The notes under the pieces were generated by a model. It saw nothing but the letters and a program-made list of their open reading frames with translations. It was not told where the DNA came from and made no database searches. A DNA stretch of 64,000 bases from Rhizoctonia solani. Taxonomy: Eukaryota > Basidiomycota > Agaricomycetes > Cantharellales > Ceratobasidiaceae. This document shows, piece by piece, positions 11,249-22,572 of the stretch. Each line of letters opens with the position of its first letter. Positions within the stretch are counted from its first letter, which is position 1. Made by a program: the position numbers and the translations under genes. The stretch is taken from the NCBI RefSeq assembly GCF_016906535.1, contig NC_057385.1:2418001-2482000 (forward strand), given 5' to 3'.

Positions 11249-13150
11249 ATGAACGGCTCCCCCAAACCTGCCGGGGCAAATGGCCTCCTGCCCCCCGCAA
11301 CTATCACCCCAAAAGAAGTAGACACAACACCCAGGTTCCTTGGCATGCCTCTGAAATACGTTTCGTAAGTTCCTATTCTATATCGTATTGTTGCGTGACT
11401 CATTTGTCCATTAGGCTCGTCACGTTGGCCGTACAAAATGCCTCCCTCACTATTATCATGCATTACTCACGTGTTTCAACCCCTGCGAATCGCACCTATT
11501 CTGCTGCATCCGCGGTGTTGCTCAACGAGCTCTTGAAGGGATCTATATCTCTTCTCATTGCCCTTTTCCGCTTGGATGATCAAAACCCCAAAACCTCTCG
11601 TCCAGAGGTCATTTCGCTTATGTCTGGGGCTGGCGACCTGGACGACGATTCTCCAACGACTCCAATGATCAAGGCAAAAGCTCAGGGCAGAAACTTTCTC
11701 GGTCATCGTAGCACAGGGTCTGGAAGCATTCGTGGAGTTCTTAGCTCTCAACTGCGCAGGTCTACGTCACTTTTGACTCGTCTCTGGTGCAAATTCAGGC
11801 GCCTTGGTCGCGAGGTCTTTAGCCCCGACTGTTGGAAACTCTCTATCCCTGCCATTCTATATGTAATTCAGAACAACCTGCAGTTCGTGGCCGCCAGCAA
11901 CCTTGATGTCGCAACGTTCCAGGTATGATTACTTTCAAAAAAATAATAATATTCATGATTTGACATTGCTTTGACAGGTCACCTACCAAATGAAGATCTT
12001 GACCACTGCGGCCTTTTCGGTCATGCTTCTACGAAAGAGGTTGTCCAAGGCCAAATGGGCGGCTTTATTCTTCCTCGCTCTTGGTGTCGGTATCGTTCAG
12101 ATTCAGTCCACCGCACCCAAGCATGAAGCTCCTGTTTCTACCAATGACAACGTTGACCCTGTCGTCAAGGCTGCGGCCGAGTCTGTCAGTGCTCGTGCCC
12201 ATGAGGTGATTGGACAGGCCAAACATGTCATGAACCCGCTGAAGGGATTCGCCGCTGTGTCTGCCGCCTGCATTACCTCTGGGCTCGCTGGAGTATACTT
12301 TGAAATGGTACTCAAAGGAAGTCAAGCTGACCTTTGGGTCCGTAACGTGCAATTGTCACTGTTCTCCCTCCTCCCTGCGTTGGTTCCAATTATCTTCAAC
12401 AACTCTGGTACTACTAGCGATGGTCGTTCGTTCCCCTTCTCGCTCTTTGCCAACTTTTCCGGATGGGCTTGGGCAACAGTCCTCACTCAAGTGTTTGGTG
12501 GCCTGATTACTGCCATTGTCATCAAGTACTCCGACAACATTATGAAGGGCTTTGCAACTAGTTTGTCCATCGTTCTCAGTTTCCTTGCGAGCGTGGCGCT
12601 GTTCGACTTCCGAATTACGCTTGCGTTCCTGGTCGGAAGCTCAACCGTGCTTGCCGCTACATGGATGTACAATCAAGCTGATATGAAGACTCCTAACCCT
12701 GCCAAGATCGCAGTTGCGAGCGGAACCAGGGATCTGACAAACCACAACGGTCCCTCTTCGACTTTCCCCCCTGGTAGCCCTGTCGCCGATGATGCCCCTA
12801 TCCTCGGACAGACACTCAAGAAGAAATCATCGAGTGCATTCCCAAGTCCACGCAACATAGCTCAGGTCCTTGGTTTCTCTAGCTCGGACAACCTTGCCAG
12901 CCACATTCCTCCTGTCAGTTTGACCCCTGATGACACCATGGGAGCCAACCCATACTCCTACTCCCCCAATCTGCGAGCCGGATCTATCAGTGGTGCACAC
13001 ACCCCTCTCAATGCTGGCAGTCGCTCAGGCGCTGCAACTCCCGCAAACTGGTCCAGGCCACCTTCTCGTGCTTCATCTATTCGTCCCGCTCTCAATCTTT
13101 CTGTTCCGGGCTCTGGCGCACTTACGCCAGATAATGGCTCTGGCCGTTGA
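11249..13150 (+). CDS. Golgi nucleotide-sugar transporter, SLC35A / UDP-galactose transporter family
   Basis: Three exons (11249-11364, 11415-11922, 11978-13150) join in frame to 598 residues. The family signature spans the second intron: LDVATFQV-TYQMKILTTA. Other typical segments are YVIQNNLQFVAASNLD, LALGVGIVQIQ, GLAGVYFEMVLKG and ITAIVIKYSDNIMKGFATS, giving about ten hydrophobic helices. It should exchange a UDP-sugar (UDP-Gal or UDP-GlcNAc) for UMP across the Golgi membrane; the exact sugar cannot be read from sequence. An insert of about 80 residues after helix 2 and a Ser/Pro-rich tail of about 130 residues make it much longer than the usual 330-350. The frame is clean throughout. Confidence 0.92.
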
Positions 13151-13704
13151 TGTATCGTGTTAGATGAGACTTATTGAACTCTCCGAACTCTTTTCTCCTG
13201 TCCCAGGTTTGTGCTATAAGGAGTCATTGTTGCAGGCAGATTTCATGTACATACTGTCGACGGCGGGCTCCGCAGAACATTAATGTTTTGCATATATTGT
13301 TTCCATATTTCGTATTATTTTTTTGTCGCAATACTAGTACCAATCCCTTCCCTTATATGTGTGGCACTATTTGGCTACGGCGCTTGTTCGGCTTGGTGAG
13401 TTAGACAGGGGTGCCTTGAAAGGGGCACTCGTTTTCGTTCCACCACCTTCGTTTTCTTTGTAGGCATTACTCCCATATTTTGTAGAGGATTGACTGACTG
13501 TAAAAACACAGCTACGTTGTTGGCTGCAAGCCTACTGTATTTTAAGATAATTGTGGGTATTTAAGCGTTTGTATGCGCCTCACCCCTGAATTAAGCTGAA
13601 CATTCATTCACAGTATTTCTCCACACGTCTATTTCTCGAGTATAAAATTGCTCTAATCATAGCCTCACATTCGCTTTCATATTGATTCATTTCTATCTTT
13701 CAAC
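13151..13704 (+). other. Intergenic, no gene seen
   Basis: 3' flank of the transporter (T-rich around 13300-13330) and the promoter of the next gene. No recognisable element. Confidence 0.4.
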
Positions 13705-16068
13705 ATGACACAACCACCTCCCAAGCGCAGACGGGTCTGGCGGAACGACCATACATCTCGATTTTTCCTCGACAATAGTCATAGGCGACCCATCGCACGG
13801 GCTGAAATGGAACAATCGACAACTTTGGTTGAGTCTCGCACAGCAAGTTTCTCTGATACCAAAGATGCAAGGCAGACCATGTCGGCTTCGTTTGATATGT
13901 TAAGTGTAGAACCTCGGACCACGAGCATTCAGTCGAAAACTAGTACACAGGCTAGTTCACTTACCAGTTCTCATGCGCAAAGTTCCGGGTCTATTGTACA
14001 CAGTCACACGTCTACATCAGAACCTATCGAACATACGACGACTGCGCCAGTCGATCTCCCTGAAAGCACACCAGCACCGACCGAAAACAGATTCGAGTCC
14101 TCGCTGGATAAACCCCTTCAACTTCAGGTTGAGCCTACAGCATCGCTACAGAGGACTACTTTCTTCGTTCCTGTGACCTTTTCGCTGCCAAGTTCATCGT
14201 TGAGTGCTGTTGGATTATCCTCTCTGGCTACTTCGAGTGCATTACTTGGATCGTCAAGTACTACGGTGCACCAGTCAACAACCTGGACACGACCGATTCC
14301 AAGCCCGACTTATAGTCACTCAGCGAGTGCTACGCCAATCAACACTGTCCAGACATCGCCCTCCCACCCGCATATATCTCCAGCATTGATTGCATTCATG
14401 GTCATTGGAGGAACGTGTGCTTTGGGCCTATCGCTTTATGTATTTCGACGCGTGCGCTACAAGGCCCTGCATGTCTCGCGAAGCCAATTTCAACTTGCTT
14501 CTTCAAACGGGCACGACGGATCCACCGATGTTTCAGGAAGCGAATCGAACAACTCTTTTGTAAGTGGGGGACTGGGTCGACTGGGTCAATCCAACAAACA
14601 GAAGAACGAGTATCTGGAAGCGAGTGGAGAGAGCCCGCTCTGGGGAGGGCGCGAGAAATTTAGTCCTCAGATGGGCCATGGCATCGTAGATTTCCCTCCC
14701 CCAGTACACTTGCACACGAATAAGCGTTTGTCGAGCAACACTCGACGTCGTTCCGTAATTGATACCATTCGTCGCAATGTTCCCGGCCGTTTATCTAGAT
14801 ATGGAGCAGGATGGAATGCGATTCCTGAGCCACCTATCGTACCTACGGTCAAGATCACAGATGTGGATACGAATCACCATCGAGGGGCCTCCGGAAGTTC
14901 GTTTTCAGGATCTCCTGACCCAGATTTGGCCTCTATTCAAGTTGCGTCTGTTACCCGCCCGTTGAGTGCAACTGCCATTTATCGTGCCAGCACGTCTCCA
15001 TTGCCTGGAACGACGCGTGGACTGGAACATCCGCGTCCTGCGCCCAAGGTGCCCCCTAGGGCCCCTGCTCGTACAGCAGTTAAGGTTGAAACGCCCCCGC
15101 TAATCCCACCAGTCCCCAAGCTCCCAGATATTTCTGGACTGCCTACGGGACAAAAAAAGCACACGGACGCAAATAGCCGGGGGAAAATAGATGTTTCTGA
15201 CATATCCAAACCTCTTCCCATAATACACGCCAAGTCTGAAACAGCCGTCGAAGGCACCCGGGCCGCTGGAGAAACCGATCCAATGGCGATGTATGCGAAG
15301 TATTCTGTTGGCTTGGGTGTTCGTAACGAGTCGCCCGAAATGATTCGTCGTGAGACTTCGATGGCTCAGAAGTACGTGTCAAGCTTGCATTTCAGACTAA
15401 TTAACCAATTTCACCCATATAGAATTGCTCAAATCGCCAATAGTAATAGCAGCAGTCGTCCGACTATTGCTCCCACAGGTTCCCAATCATCCTTGGCCAA
15501 ACGGGATACCCGAGCATTGGCCGCTGCCGCTGGAGTCACAAGCCCTGATCCAAGCGAGGAACGTGTGTTTTCAGGGATAGCATCTGCAAGCACCTCGTTG
15601 CCGAACCTGCCAGGAACCCCTGGATTGGCTAACGTTGGAAATGTGATGCTACGCCCTTATGGCCAATCAGGCTCCATGATCCCCGCGTATTTAGAGACAC
15701 CTGCAATTGGCCTAGATGGTCGTTCGAGTTATCTTTCGACGAATCTGGGCCCGGAAGCAGAATGGCGTAACCGCGTCAAATCCAGTGCCGGCCCGCAAGG
15801 TGCGATCAATGGTGCCAAGGCCATTAGCGAAAGCGATATCGCTACTCTAGCCCCAAGCGCAACGGACGATTCTGATCGCAGGACCATTCTATCTCAATAT
15901 TCGCAGGACTTTGCCCCTTTATCACAGCAGGCGCATATACACCAGAATCCCGACTACCGGTCGCCCACTTACTCGATATATAATTATTACGGCTCGAATA
16001 GAACCAGTAGGATGCCTAGCATGGTTCGTGTTGTACGCGAGGAACCGGAAGTAGGAGGGGCACTATAA
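13705..16068 (+). CDS. Single-pass membrane protein with Ser/Thr-rich N-terminal half, function unknown
   Basis: I do not recognise the family. A 51-nt intron at 15372-15422 keeps the frame and leaves about 770 residues. Residues 1-220 are Ser/Thr-rich (for example HSHTSTSEP and STTVHQSTTW), as in mucin-like wall sensors. One hydrophobic segment (ALIAFMVIGGTCALGLSLYVF) spans residues about 228-248 and is followed at once by basic FRRVRYK, which predicts the long C-terminal part in the cytosol. That part is Pro/Ser-rich with PKVPPRAPA and PPLIPPVPKLP stretches, possible SH3 ligands. No cleavable signal peptide is visible at the start; instead there is a KRRR cluster at residue 8, so the protein would use its membrane segment as anchor. 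The layout is like fungal wall-stress sensors, but this is only shape, not homology. Confidence 0.75.
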   Translation: MTQPPPKRRRVWRNDHTSRFFLDNSHRRPIARAEMEQSTTLVESRTASFSDTKDARQTMSASFDMLSVEPRTTSIQSKTSTQASSLTSSHAQSSGSIVHSHTSTSEPIEHTTTAPVDLPESTPAPTENRFESSLDKPLQLQVEPTASLQRTTFFVPVTFSLPSSSLSAVGLSSLATSSALLGSSSTTVHQSTTWTRPIPSPTYSHSASATPINTVQTSPSHPHISPALIAFMVIGGTCALGLSLYVFRRVRYKALHVSRSQFQLASSNGHDGSTDVSGSESNNSFVSGGLGRLGQSNKQKNEYLEASGESPLWGGREKFSPQMGHGIVDFPPPVHLHTNKRLSSNTRRRSVIDTIRRNVPGRLSRYGAGWNAIPEPPIVPTVKITDVDTNHHRGASGSSFSGSPDPDLASIQVASVTRPLSATAIYRASTSPLPGTTRGLEHPRPAPKVPPRAPARTAVKVETPPLIPPVPKLPDISGLPTGQKKHTDANSRGKIDVSDISKPLPIIHAKSETAVEGTRAAGETDPMAMYAKYSVGLGVRNESPEMIRRETSMAQKYVSSLHFRLINQFHPYRIAQIANSNSSSRPTIAPTGSQSSLAKRDTRALAAAAGVTSPDPSEERVFSGIASASTSLPNLPGTPGLANVGNVMLRPYGQSGSMIPAYLETPAIGLDGRSSYLSTNLGPEAEWRNRVKSSAGPQGAINGAKAISESDIATLAPSATDDSDRRTILSQYSQDFAPLSQQAHIHQNPDYRSPTYSIYNYYGSNRTSRMPSMVRVVREEPEVGGAL

Positions 16069-16407
16069 ATGCGATAGTGCTTATGTATGTAAGATAGAAT
16101 CAATGGATTATTTGTACTTGTACTCCTTAGTGAAATGAATCTGAGCGCGGCGACCGAGCTTACTACTATCGACGAGTGGAAAGTAGTTCGCCTGTGGAAC
16201 TGCGAGACATAATGAAACGTCATGACATTGGGTAAAAGTAAATCGTTACAGTGTGGAGGAAAAGCTTTAGCAAGTGATGTCTAGACGAATCTCCTTGAGA
16301 CGTACAACAGAACCACCAATGCACTCCCATCCAACAAATACAAGGTATGAAAACGAATTCAGCAAAAATTCCCAAGAAAACACTCTTCAATACATCATAC
16401 AGCCAAC
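16069..16407. other. Convergent 3' flanks
   Basis: Between the membrane protein (+) and the aldolase (-). Nothing else seen. Confidence 0.4.
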
Positions 16408-18003
16408 TCAAGCAGACACAACGACGGGTTGTGCGTGAACCTCTGATGGGACAGAAGCCTTGGAAGAGGTCTTTGAGGCCAATGCAGCCAATTCGGCTTC
16501 CTTCTCTCGGATAGCGACAACGTGGGGGTGGTCCCAGAGTTTAGCACCAGCCTCCTTGTTCGCACGGACGAGAGGGAGACGGGGAGCACCACCGTAACCA
16601 AAGGCACGCTCAAGCAGATCCTTGGTACCAGCGATACCGGTAACAGCAATAGTACGGTCAGCGCGGGCAACAATGTCTTGGAGGAGTTGGGCCTCTGGGA
16701 GGACTGAGGGGTTGGCGACGGCTTCGAAAGAAAGGCGGGTGAGTCGGACAAGGGTATGCTGTGGAAATTTTACGCCGAAATGTGAGTTCGGTTTGGGGAA
16801 GATCCGTGTGGCGTGGCGATGGGTAAAAAAAAGTAGGGGTGCGAGCGAGGTGATGAATTAGGTAGATGTCAATCAACGAAAAGGTATGGGCCGGTCAATT
16901 AGTAAAAGAGTCTCGCGCGAGTTGAGTCGGTCACATACCGGAGCAAAGTTGCCCAATCCAGAGATAGCTCCGTGAGCCCGAGCAAAGGCCGAAGGTACGA
17001 TGAAATCGGCAAACCCTCCGAGAACCAAGAATCTAAAAAATAAACGCATGAGTTTAAGTTGAAAAGGGAAATCACATTGATGAAAGAGAAGTAAAATCAA
17101 GGTACTCACGGCGCATCTTTGTTTTTCCGGGGGTGGGCCTTTTCGAAGGATGGAACGGCAGTGGTAGCGGCAATACGGGTGAGCTTTCCGACGTTACCAC
17201 AACTATTTAGTTAAAGGATAATGTTAGAAGCGAGTTACACGCAGGTTCGGTTAAACGCTTCACGTACGTCAACTTGACACCACAGATGTTGGAGCCCTCG
17301 GCCGCAATTTTCTCAATAGTATCTGAGTCAAGGTCGATACCACCAGAAGCACCTGGATAGTTGTAGACAATGACTGGGATAGGGCTGGCAGCAGCGACCT
17401 CAAGGAAGAAGCGGGTGAGTGCTTCGTTGTTGAGTGCGCCAGCGTAATACCCGCTCGCGATGACGATGGAGTAGTCAGCACCGGCCTCCGCAGCCTGGCG
17501 AGTGAGCTCGATGGTGCCCTTGGTGCTTCCGATACCAGTTCCAGCAATGACTGGAGTGGTGGTGTGGCCAATGCTGTCTAACGCCTCACGAGCTGCATGG
17601 ATGAGGATAACACGCTCCTCGGGCGTCAAGTGGTGCGCCTCGCCCATAGACCCAGAGACCAAAATTCCCATTCCCGCGCGTGCCAAGTAAATGATATGCT
17701 TTTTGAATGTAGGGACATCGAGCTCTTCAGTGTCCTCCAAAAAGAATGTGGGGATGGGCCTATGTAATAGGTCAGGGATGCATGTCACTCCCAGAGAGGA
17801 TACCAACTCACGCATATACACCAGGGGTGAGAGGGCTTCAGGATAATTCATTAATACACATACTTCATTCTCTTGGATTATCATAATTACTCACCGGCTG
17901 CAAAACAACTATCAGTAACGCACACGATAAGTAAAAGTGAACGAACACACCTGATCTTGGCGTGGCCGTTGGTGCCGTTGGTAGTTCCGTTCGCAGTGAC
18001 CAT
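16408..18003 (-). CDS. DapA/HOGA-family class I aldolase (dihydrodipicolinate synthase-like)
   Basis: Spliced from at least seven exons, roughly 320 residues. Family marks: PIPTFF near the start, GSMGEAHHLTPEER, the phosphate/carboxylate-loop region, YNYPGA with the catalytic Tyr, and GVKLT, whose Lys forms the Schiff base. Fungal members cleave keto-deoxy sugar acids or 4-hydroxy-2-oxoglutarate; fungi do not make lysine by the DapA route, so a catabolic aldolase role is most likely. The substrate is not determinable here. The start ATG at 18001-18003 opens a Gly/Asn/Thr-rich leader (GTTNGTNGHAKI). The first exons are tiny: 53 nt, a possible 3-nt microexon at 17895-17897, then 24 nt (17812-17835). 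The stop at 16408-16410 follows PVVVSA. Confidence 0.88.
17895..17897 (-). other. Candidate 3-nt microexon in the aldolase gene
   Basis: On the minus strand, TTGTTTTGCAG, then CCG, then GTGAGT: a good acceptor and a good donor lie 3 nt apart. The flanking introns would be 53 nt (17898-17950) and 59 nt (17836-17894), normal sizes here. Skipping it gives one 115-nt intron that is also in frame. Confidence 0.45.
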
Positions 18004-19446
18004 TGTAATTTTTCGTAGAGTAGGGTAGATGCTACCTATGGTGGTGAGGAAAGGGAGTTATGCTTGAGCAAAGTCGTACGCGAGCTCTCTTATGCGTTCT
18101 TCGGACCCCCGGCCCGGTCCGATTTGCCGGCGGAGGCGGCCCGCTATTGACAAGCACGCCAAGCAAACGCAACCAATATTCGCCACTGGAGCCACTCTCG
18201 TCCACTTGCTGGCAAGTCAAGGTTCCACCGGCCCTGGTATTTGGTGAGCAATGCCTATTCTGATTGACGTGTACAATACGTGTGCCTACATCGCGAAGGG
18301 AGACGAATTACCATTTGTTTTAAGACAAGTCATGGGACAGCGTTAGGACCGCCTGCGAAGGCTGTCTGAAATTAGACACATATGCACGCGTGATGCTACA
18401 GATGATGATGGGTTTTAGTAAATCGAAGTAAAGTGGTTTCTCAGGGATAACGTAGAATTACTAACAGAGATGCAAAAATAAAGTGGATAATCATTGACGA
18501 GGCGAGCCGCAATCCCACGATGCGGTACATACTCCCTGATATTATAGGTGGTCGGCTCCGGTGTCCGTGTTGACTTGACGGAGACAACCCGGTATTACAT
18601 ATACATGGCAGTTGGTCGATGTACTTCCCTGTTCGTCCCACAATCAACTTCTCCTCCTAAATTGACGGCCCCGGTCCAGAAAGCCAAGTATTCAAATCGA
18701 TCAATGGAACTCAGCTGGTTGCAGTGGAGAAAAATGCGGAGAAATTCTATCAAGTCGAGAGCCAAAGCCTCATACACCGAGAAGTAATTGCTGGAGTAAT
18801 TATGCGGGATCTATCGGACCGCTTATATGTTATATTAAATGCATAGCGGGCGCTCATGGATGTTTAATTGAAGGGTTCAAGCAGAGGAGAAATTCGTCTG
18901 GGGACGGGCTGAGCCAATCAACGCCCACTTATCAGTGACTAAGCGTCAGGGATTAGTTGACTGAGGTCCGTGCACTAGCGAGATGGATATAAACCCCTGT
19001 CTCGTGGATTTAGATCTTTATCTCTTGTGCTCGGGCACGCGCTGACACCAGTGAGGTCTTTACCGAGGTTCAGCTATTTGCTGGTTGCAAATTAACTACC
19101 AAACCCGTCTCCTCCCCGCAAGGGGTTGAGCAATTTTTGGCCCAGTTTCAACCTTGTTGATTTTCTGTTATTTTTTTGTCCTGTAGCTAGGCCTAACCCT
19201 ATTAGTACAGAATTGATATTAATTACTCATACTACTTATGATCTAAGTTTGAACCCTGGATCCCACATGAGATTCCAACGAACAGTGGTCTATCTTATTC
19301 CACCAATATGGCTAGTATCCAAAGGGCTCGTGTGATTAATGGTGTTCCTACAAACCTAATAGTTCATTCATTTGGCGACCGGATTCTTGTTTCGATTACA
19401 CAACTCGGCAAAATTGGTTGTTTGGTTTGTTATAATTTTATGCAAA
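18004..19446. other. 1.4-kb gene-poor stretch
   Basis: Promoter side of the aldolase plus AT-rich sequence. Open frames such as 18548-18787 have no protein-like pattern. No transposon ends or tandem repeats were noticed. Confidence 0.4.
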
Positions 19447-19859
19447 ATGTATGCAATGCTAAGGTTCTATCACACAATCCAGATTCAAGCATCTATACCA
19501 TCATCCGTGCCTCTATTACCACCACCTCCGCCCCCTTCATTGCCACCACCACCCACGGCAATCAGCCTGACTCCTCTGGTCGGGTATCCACCTGATCCAC
19601 GAAGTCTGACACTGTTTAATCTCTATGCGTCGCAAGTAGGTGTTTGGTTCGCATTTCGTTAACTATTCAATGATTCTTACTCATATAGGCCGCTTCCATC
19701 GCCTGGTCCAAAGCGGGACAACTGAATCGGCGACCAGTCATTGTGGGACTAGCTCTCAAAAGAACCAAGATCCCGTCAACTCGCGAAGATATCGATGACG
19801 ACGACTTTGTGGTCTCAGAGGATGATAGGCAAACTTTAACGAGATCATGTATATGTTAA
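19447..19859 (+). CDS. Possible short Pro-rich protein, unknown
   Basis: A frame with a run of prolines (PPPPPPSLPPPP at about 19515-19555) continues across a plausible GT-AG intron (about 19636-19689) into AASIAWSKAGQLNRRPVIVG and an acidic DIDDDDFVVSEDD tail, then a stop near 19859. The in-frame ATG near 19449 is weak and the upstream part is AT-rich. It could be a small gene, the tail of a decayed gene, or chance. I cannot assign a function. Confidence 0.3.
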
Positions 19860-19861
19860 TG

Positions 19862-20377
19862 GATTCCCTGGACTAAGTTACTATACACTAATATCTATTT
19901 ACATGAATTGATAACAGACAGAGAGTAGTGTTGGAGTACCAGGTGACTGAAGTCTTCATTCGGTTGTGAAGCGCCAGCCAAAGAGTACTTCTGCTTTTTC
20001 TTAGGTCCCCACGTTGATCCAAGCGACAGGGTATATCGCAGGGAATTAAATTGCAGTTAGAGGCAGGGCCGGTTCATCTGTTGAAGTTTTTAGTAAGTCT
20101 TTTTGGAATTTTTATACAGCCATTCTTTAGGGCAGGCCGCCATTACAATTTGTTTGAACCCTTTCGATCAGAGCTATTGGAGCTCACCACGGCTAACTTT
20201 CCTTTTGTATCTTGTACCATAGTCCTCGGCACTCAGAATCGGGATCTATCCAAGTAGTATTAAAATCGGCTTGGCTAGGTATTGAATAGCACTCTTACTG
20301 CATCATAACTCGACACTAGCTGTGCACGACATCAGACAGGAGGTTAGGATCGAATTGAAGTGATATAATTGATCAAG
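19862..20377 (+). other. ELP3 promoter region
   Basis: AT-rich, no gene recognised. Confidence 0.35.
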
Positions 20378-22572
20378 ATGCCGGTAGCCACGGAGAAAGG
20401 TACGTTCGAATTTATAGTCGTCGACACGCTATTTCTAACTCTGGTCTCAAGGCCCTTCTCAAGCAGAGCTACTCATTCGGTGTTGCTCAGCAATTGCCAA
20501 AGAGCTCATCGATGCAAACAATTCCAAGAAAAAGGTATCGCTAAACGAGATCAAGGCAAGGGTATGCAAGCAAGTGGGCTATGGAGGCGTCCCCAGATTA
20601 GTGGACATTATTAGTGCAGTCCCAGAAGAGCACAAGAAAGCATTGCTACCGAAGCTCAAGGCGCGACCTATTCGAACGGCGAGCGGGGTATGTCGGTCTG
20701 AGCTCAAGATTACATTTACTAATCCGGGTTTTTTAGATCGCCGTTGTGGCGGTAATGTGCAAACCACACAGGTGTCCGCACATAGCCATGACCGGTAACA
20801 TTTGCGTGTAAGTACTTTTGGATACTGGGTTTATGTTATATAAACCTAATGTAATTCGAAGTTATTGTCCTGGTGGCCCCGATTCAGACTTTGACTATAG
20901 CACGCAAAGTTATACTGGTTACGAACCGACAAGTATGCGTGCTATTCGTGCGAGATACGATCCATACGAGCAGACGAAGGGAAGAGTAGAGCAACTACGA
21001 AGTCTGGGCCACAGTGTTGATAAGGTCCGTTTGAGTGGGTCATACCATTTCTTCCCATCTTACCAGAATCTAGGTAGAGTTTATTATAATGGGAGGAACA
21101 TTTATGTCAATGCCGGAAGACTATCGGAGCACGTTTATTGCCCAGCTGCATAACGCATTGTCTGGGTTCACTGGCACAGATGTTGACGAAGCTGTGCGAT
21201 ATTCGGAAAGGAGCAAATCCAAGGCTATTGGGATCACCATTGAGACCCGGCCAGACTACTGTCTGCGTCCGCACTTGAGGTATGTAGTATACTGCAACAT
21301 TTCGTCACTGGACTTAAGCCTTTTAACAGCCAGATGCTGAGATATGGGTGTACCCGACTCGAGATTGGTGTGCAGTCTGTATATGAAGATGTTGCAAGAG
21401 ATACGAACCGAGGACACACCGTCCGAGCGGTCTCAGAATCGTTTCATCTGCAAAGGATGCGGGGTTCAAGTTGTTGCTCATATGATGCCTGATCTACCAA
21501 ATGTTGGAGTCGAGCGGGATATGGAACAATTCAAGGCAGGTGATAGGTACGGTTTGCCAAGACTGTATGCTTACGTTGTAATCACAGGAGTATTTCGAGA
21601 ATCCTGCATTCAGGTCTGACGGGTTGAAAATATATCCGACTCTTGTCATTCGGGGGACCGGGTTGTATGAACTTTGGCGGACCGGGCGGTACAAGAACTA
21701 TACTCCGAATGTTCTGGTCGATGTCGTGGCACGTATTCTCGCGCTCGTGCCTCCATGGACTCGAGTATACCGCGTGCAGAGGTATGTCAATCGAATGCTG
21801 GATTTCAGCATCAATGACTCAACTCATCCCAGAGATATTCCGCTCCCGTTGGTTACGAGTGGATGCGAAAACTCCGGGAATTTGAGAGAGTTAGCACTTC
21901 AACGAATGAAAGACTTTGGAGCGGAATGCCGAGACGTTCGATTCCGCGAGGTTGGTGTAAGTGTATTTCCTATTCCACTAACATAAAGGACCAAGTTTCC
22001 GAATTCGACTAATCACTCCCTTAGATCCATGAAATCCATCACAAGGTACGGCCCGAGTCTGTTGAGCTCCTGCGCCGAGACTATACGGCCAATGGAGGTT
22101 GGGAGACTTTCTTATCTTATGAAGACCCACAACGTGATATATTGGTTGGGCTGTTACGCCTTCGTAAATGCTCTGAGGAAGGTACCTTCCGACCTGAGTT
22201 AGTAGACAAAGGCGATGGCGGGGCTAGTATTGTCCGGGAACTCCACGTATATGGGACGGCCGTACCAGTACACGGCAGGGATCCTACCAAATTCCAGCAC
22301 CAGGTAGGTTATGTTCGGTCTCTGTCACGAATCATGGAATCTGAGGGTGTGTCATGCAGGGATTCGGTACGTTGCTAATGGAAGAAGCTGAACGAATTGC
22401 TCGGGATGAGCACGGGAGCATTAAACTTGCTGTTATCTCAGGTATGCAGTTATTATTAATCATGTCAGGTGATCCCTACTCACCTAATTTGATAGGTGTC
22501 GGAACTCGTGATTATTATAGAAGGCTTGGCTACGAGCTTGATGGTCCTTATATGTCAAAGTCTTTGGTATGA
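20378..22572 (+). CDS. ELP3: Elongator complex catalytic subunit 3 (radical SAM + GNAT), two frameshifts
   Basis: Elp3 acetylates/carboxymethylates wobble uridine in tRNA as the catalytic subunit of Elongator. Exons join from ATG at 20378 to the stop at 22570-22572, roughly 550 residues. The radical-SAM region holds [20 protein letters not shown], the cysteine set for the iron-sulfur cluster, then [20 protein letters not shown]. The acetyltransferase part has [15 protein letters not shown], an acetyl-CoA loop, and ends [19 protein letters not shown]. Two one-base losses break the frame at about 21450 (CTGCA for CTGGCA) and 21470 (AAGTT for AAGGTT), inside the conserved [17 protein letters not shown] segment. 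The intron at 21536-21587 begins with GC. The protein is essential to tRNA modification, so error is likelier than loss. Confidence 0.93.
21536..21587 (+). other. GC-AG intron in ELP3
   Basis: A 52-nt segment starting GCAGGT after CAAG and ending CACAG. Removing it joins EQFK to EYFENPAF exactly as in other Elp3 proteins. The nearby GT at 21540 would shift the frame. Confidence 0.7.

Noticed and set aside
21440..21480. Programmed frameshifting in ELP3
   Set aside because: No slippery site or stimulatory structure; the same kind of break appears in a dozen unrelated genes.
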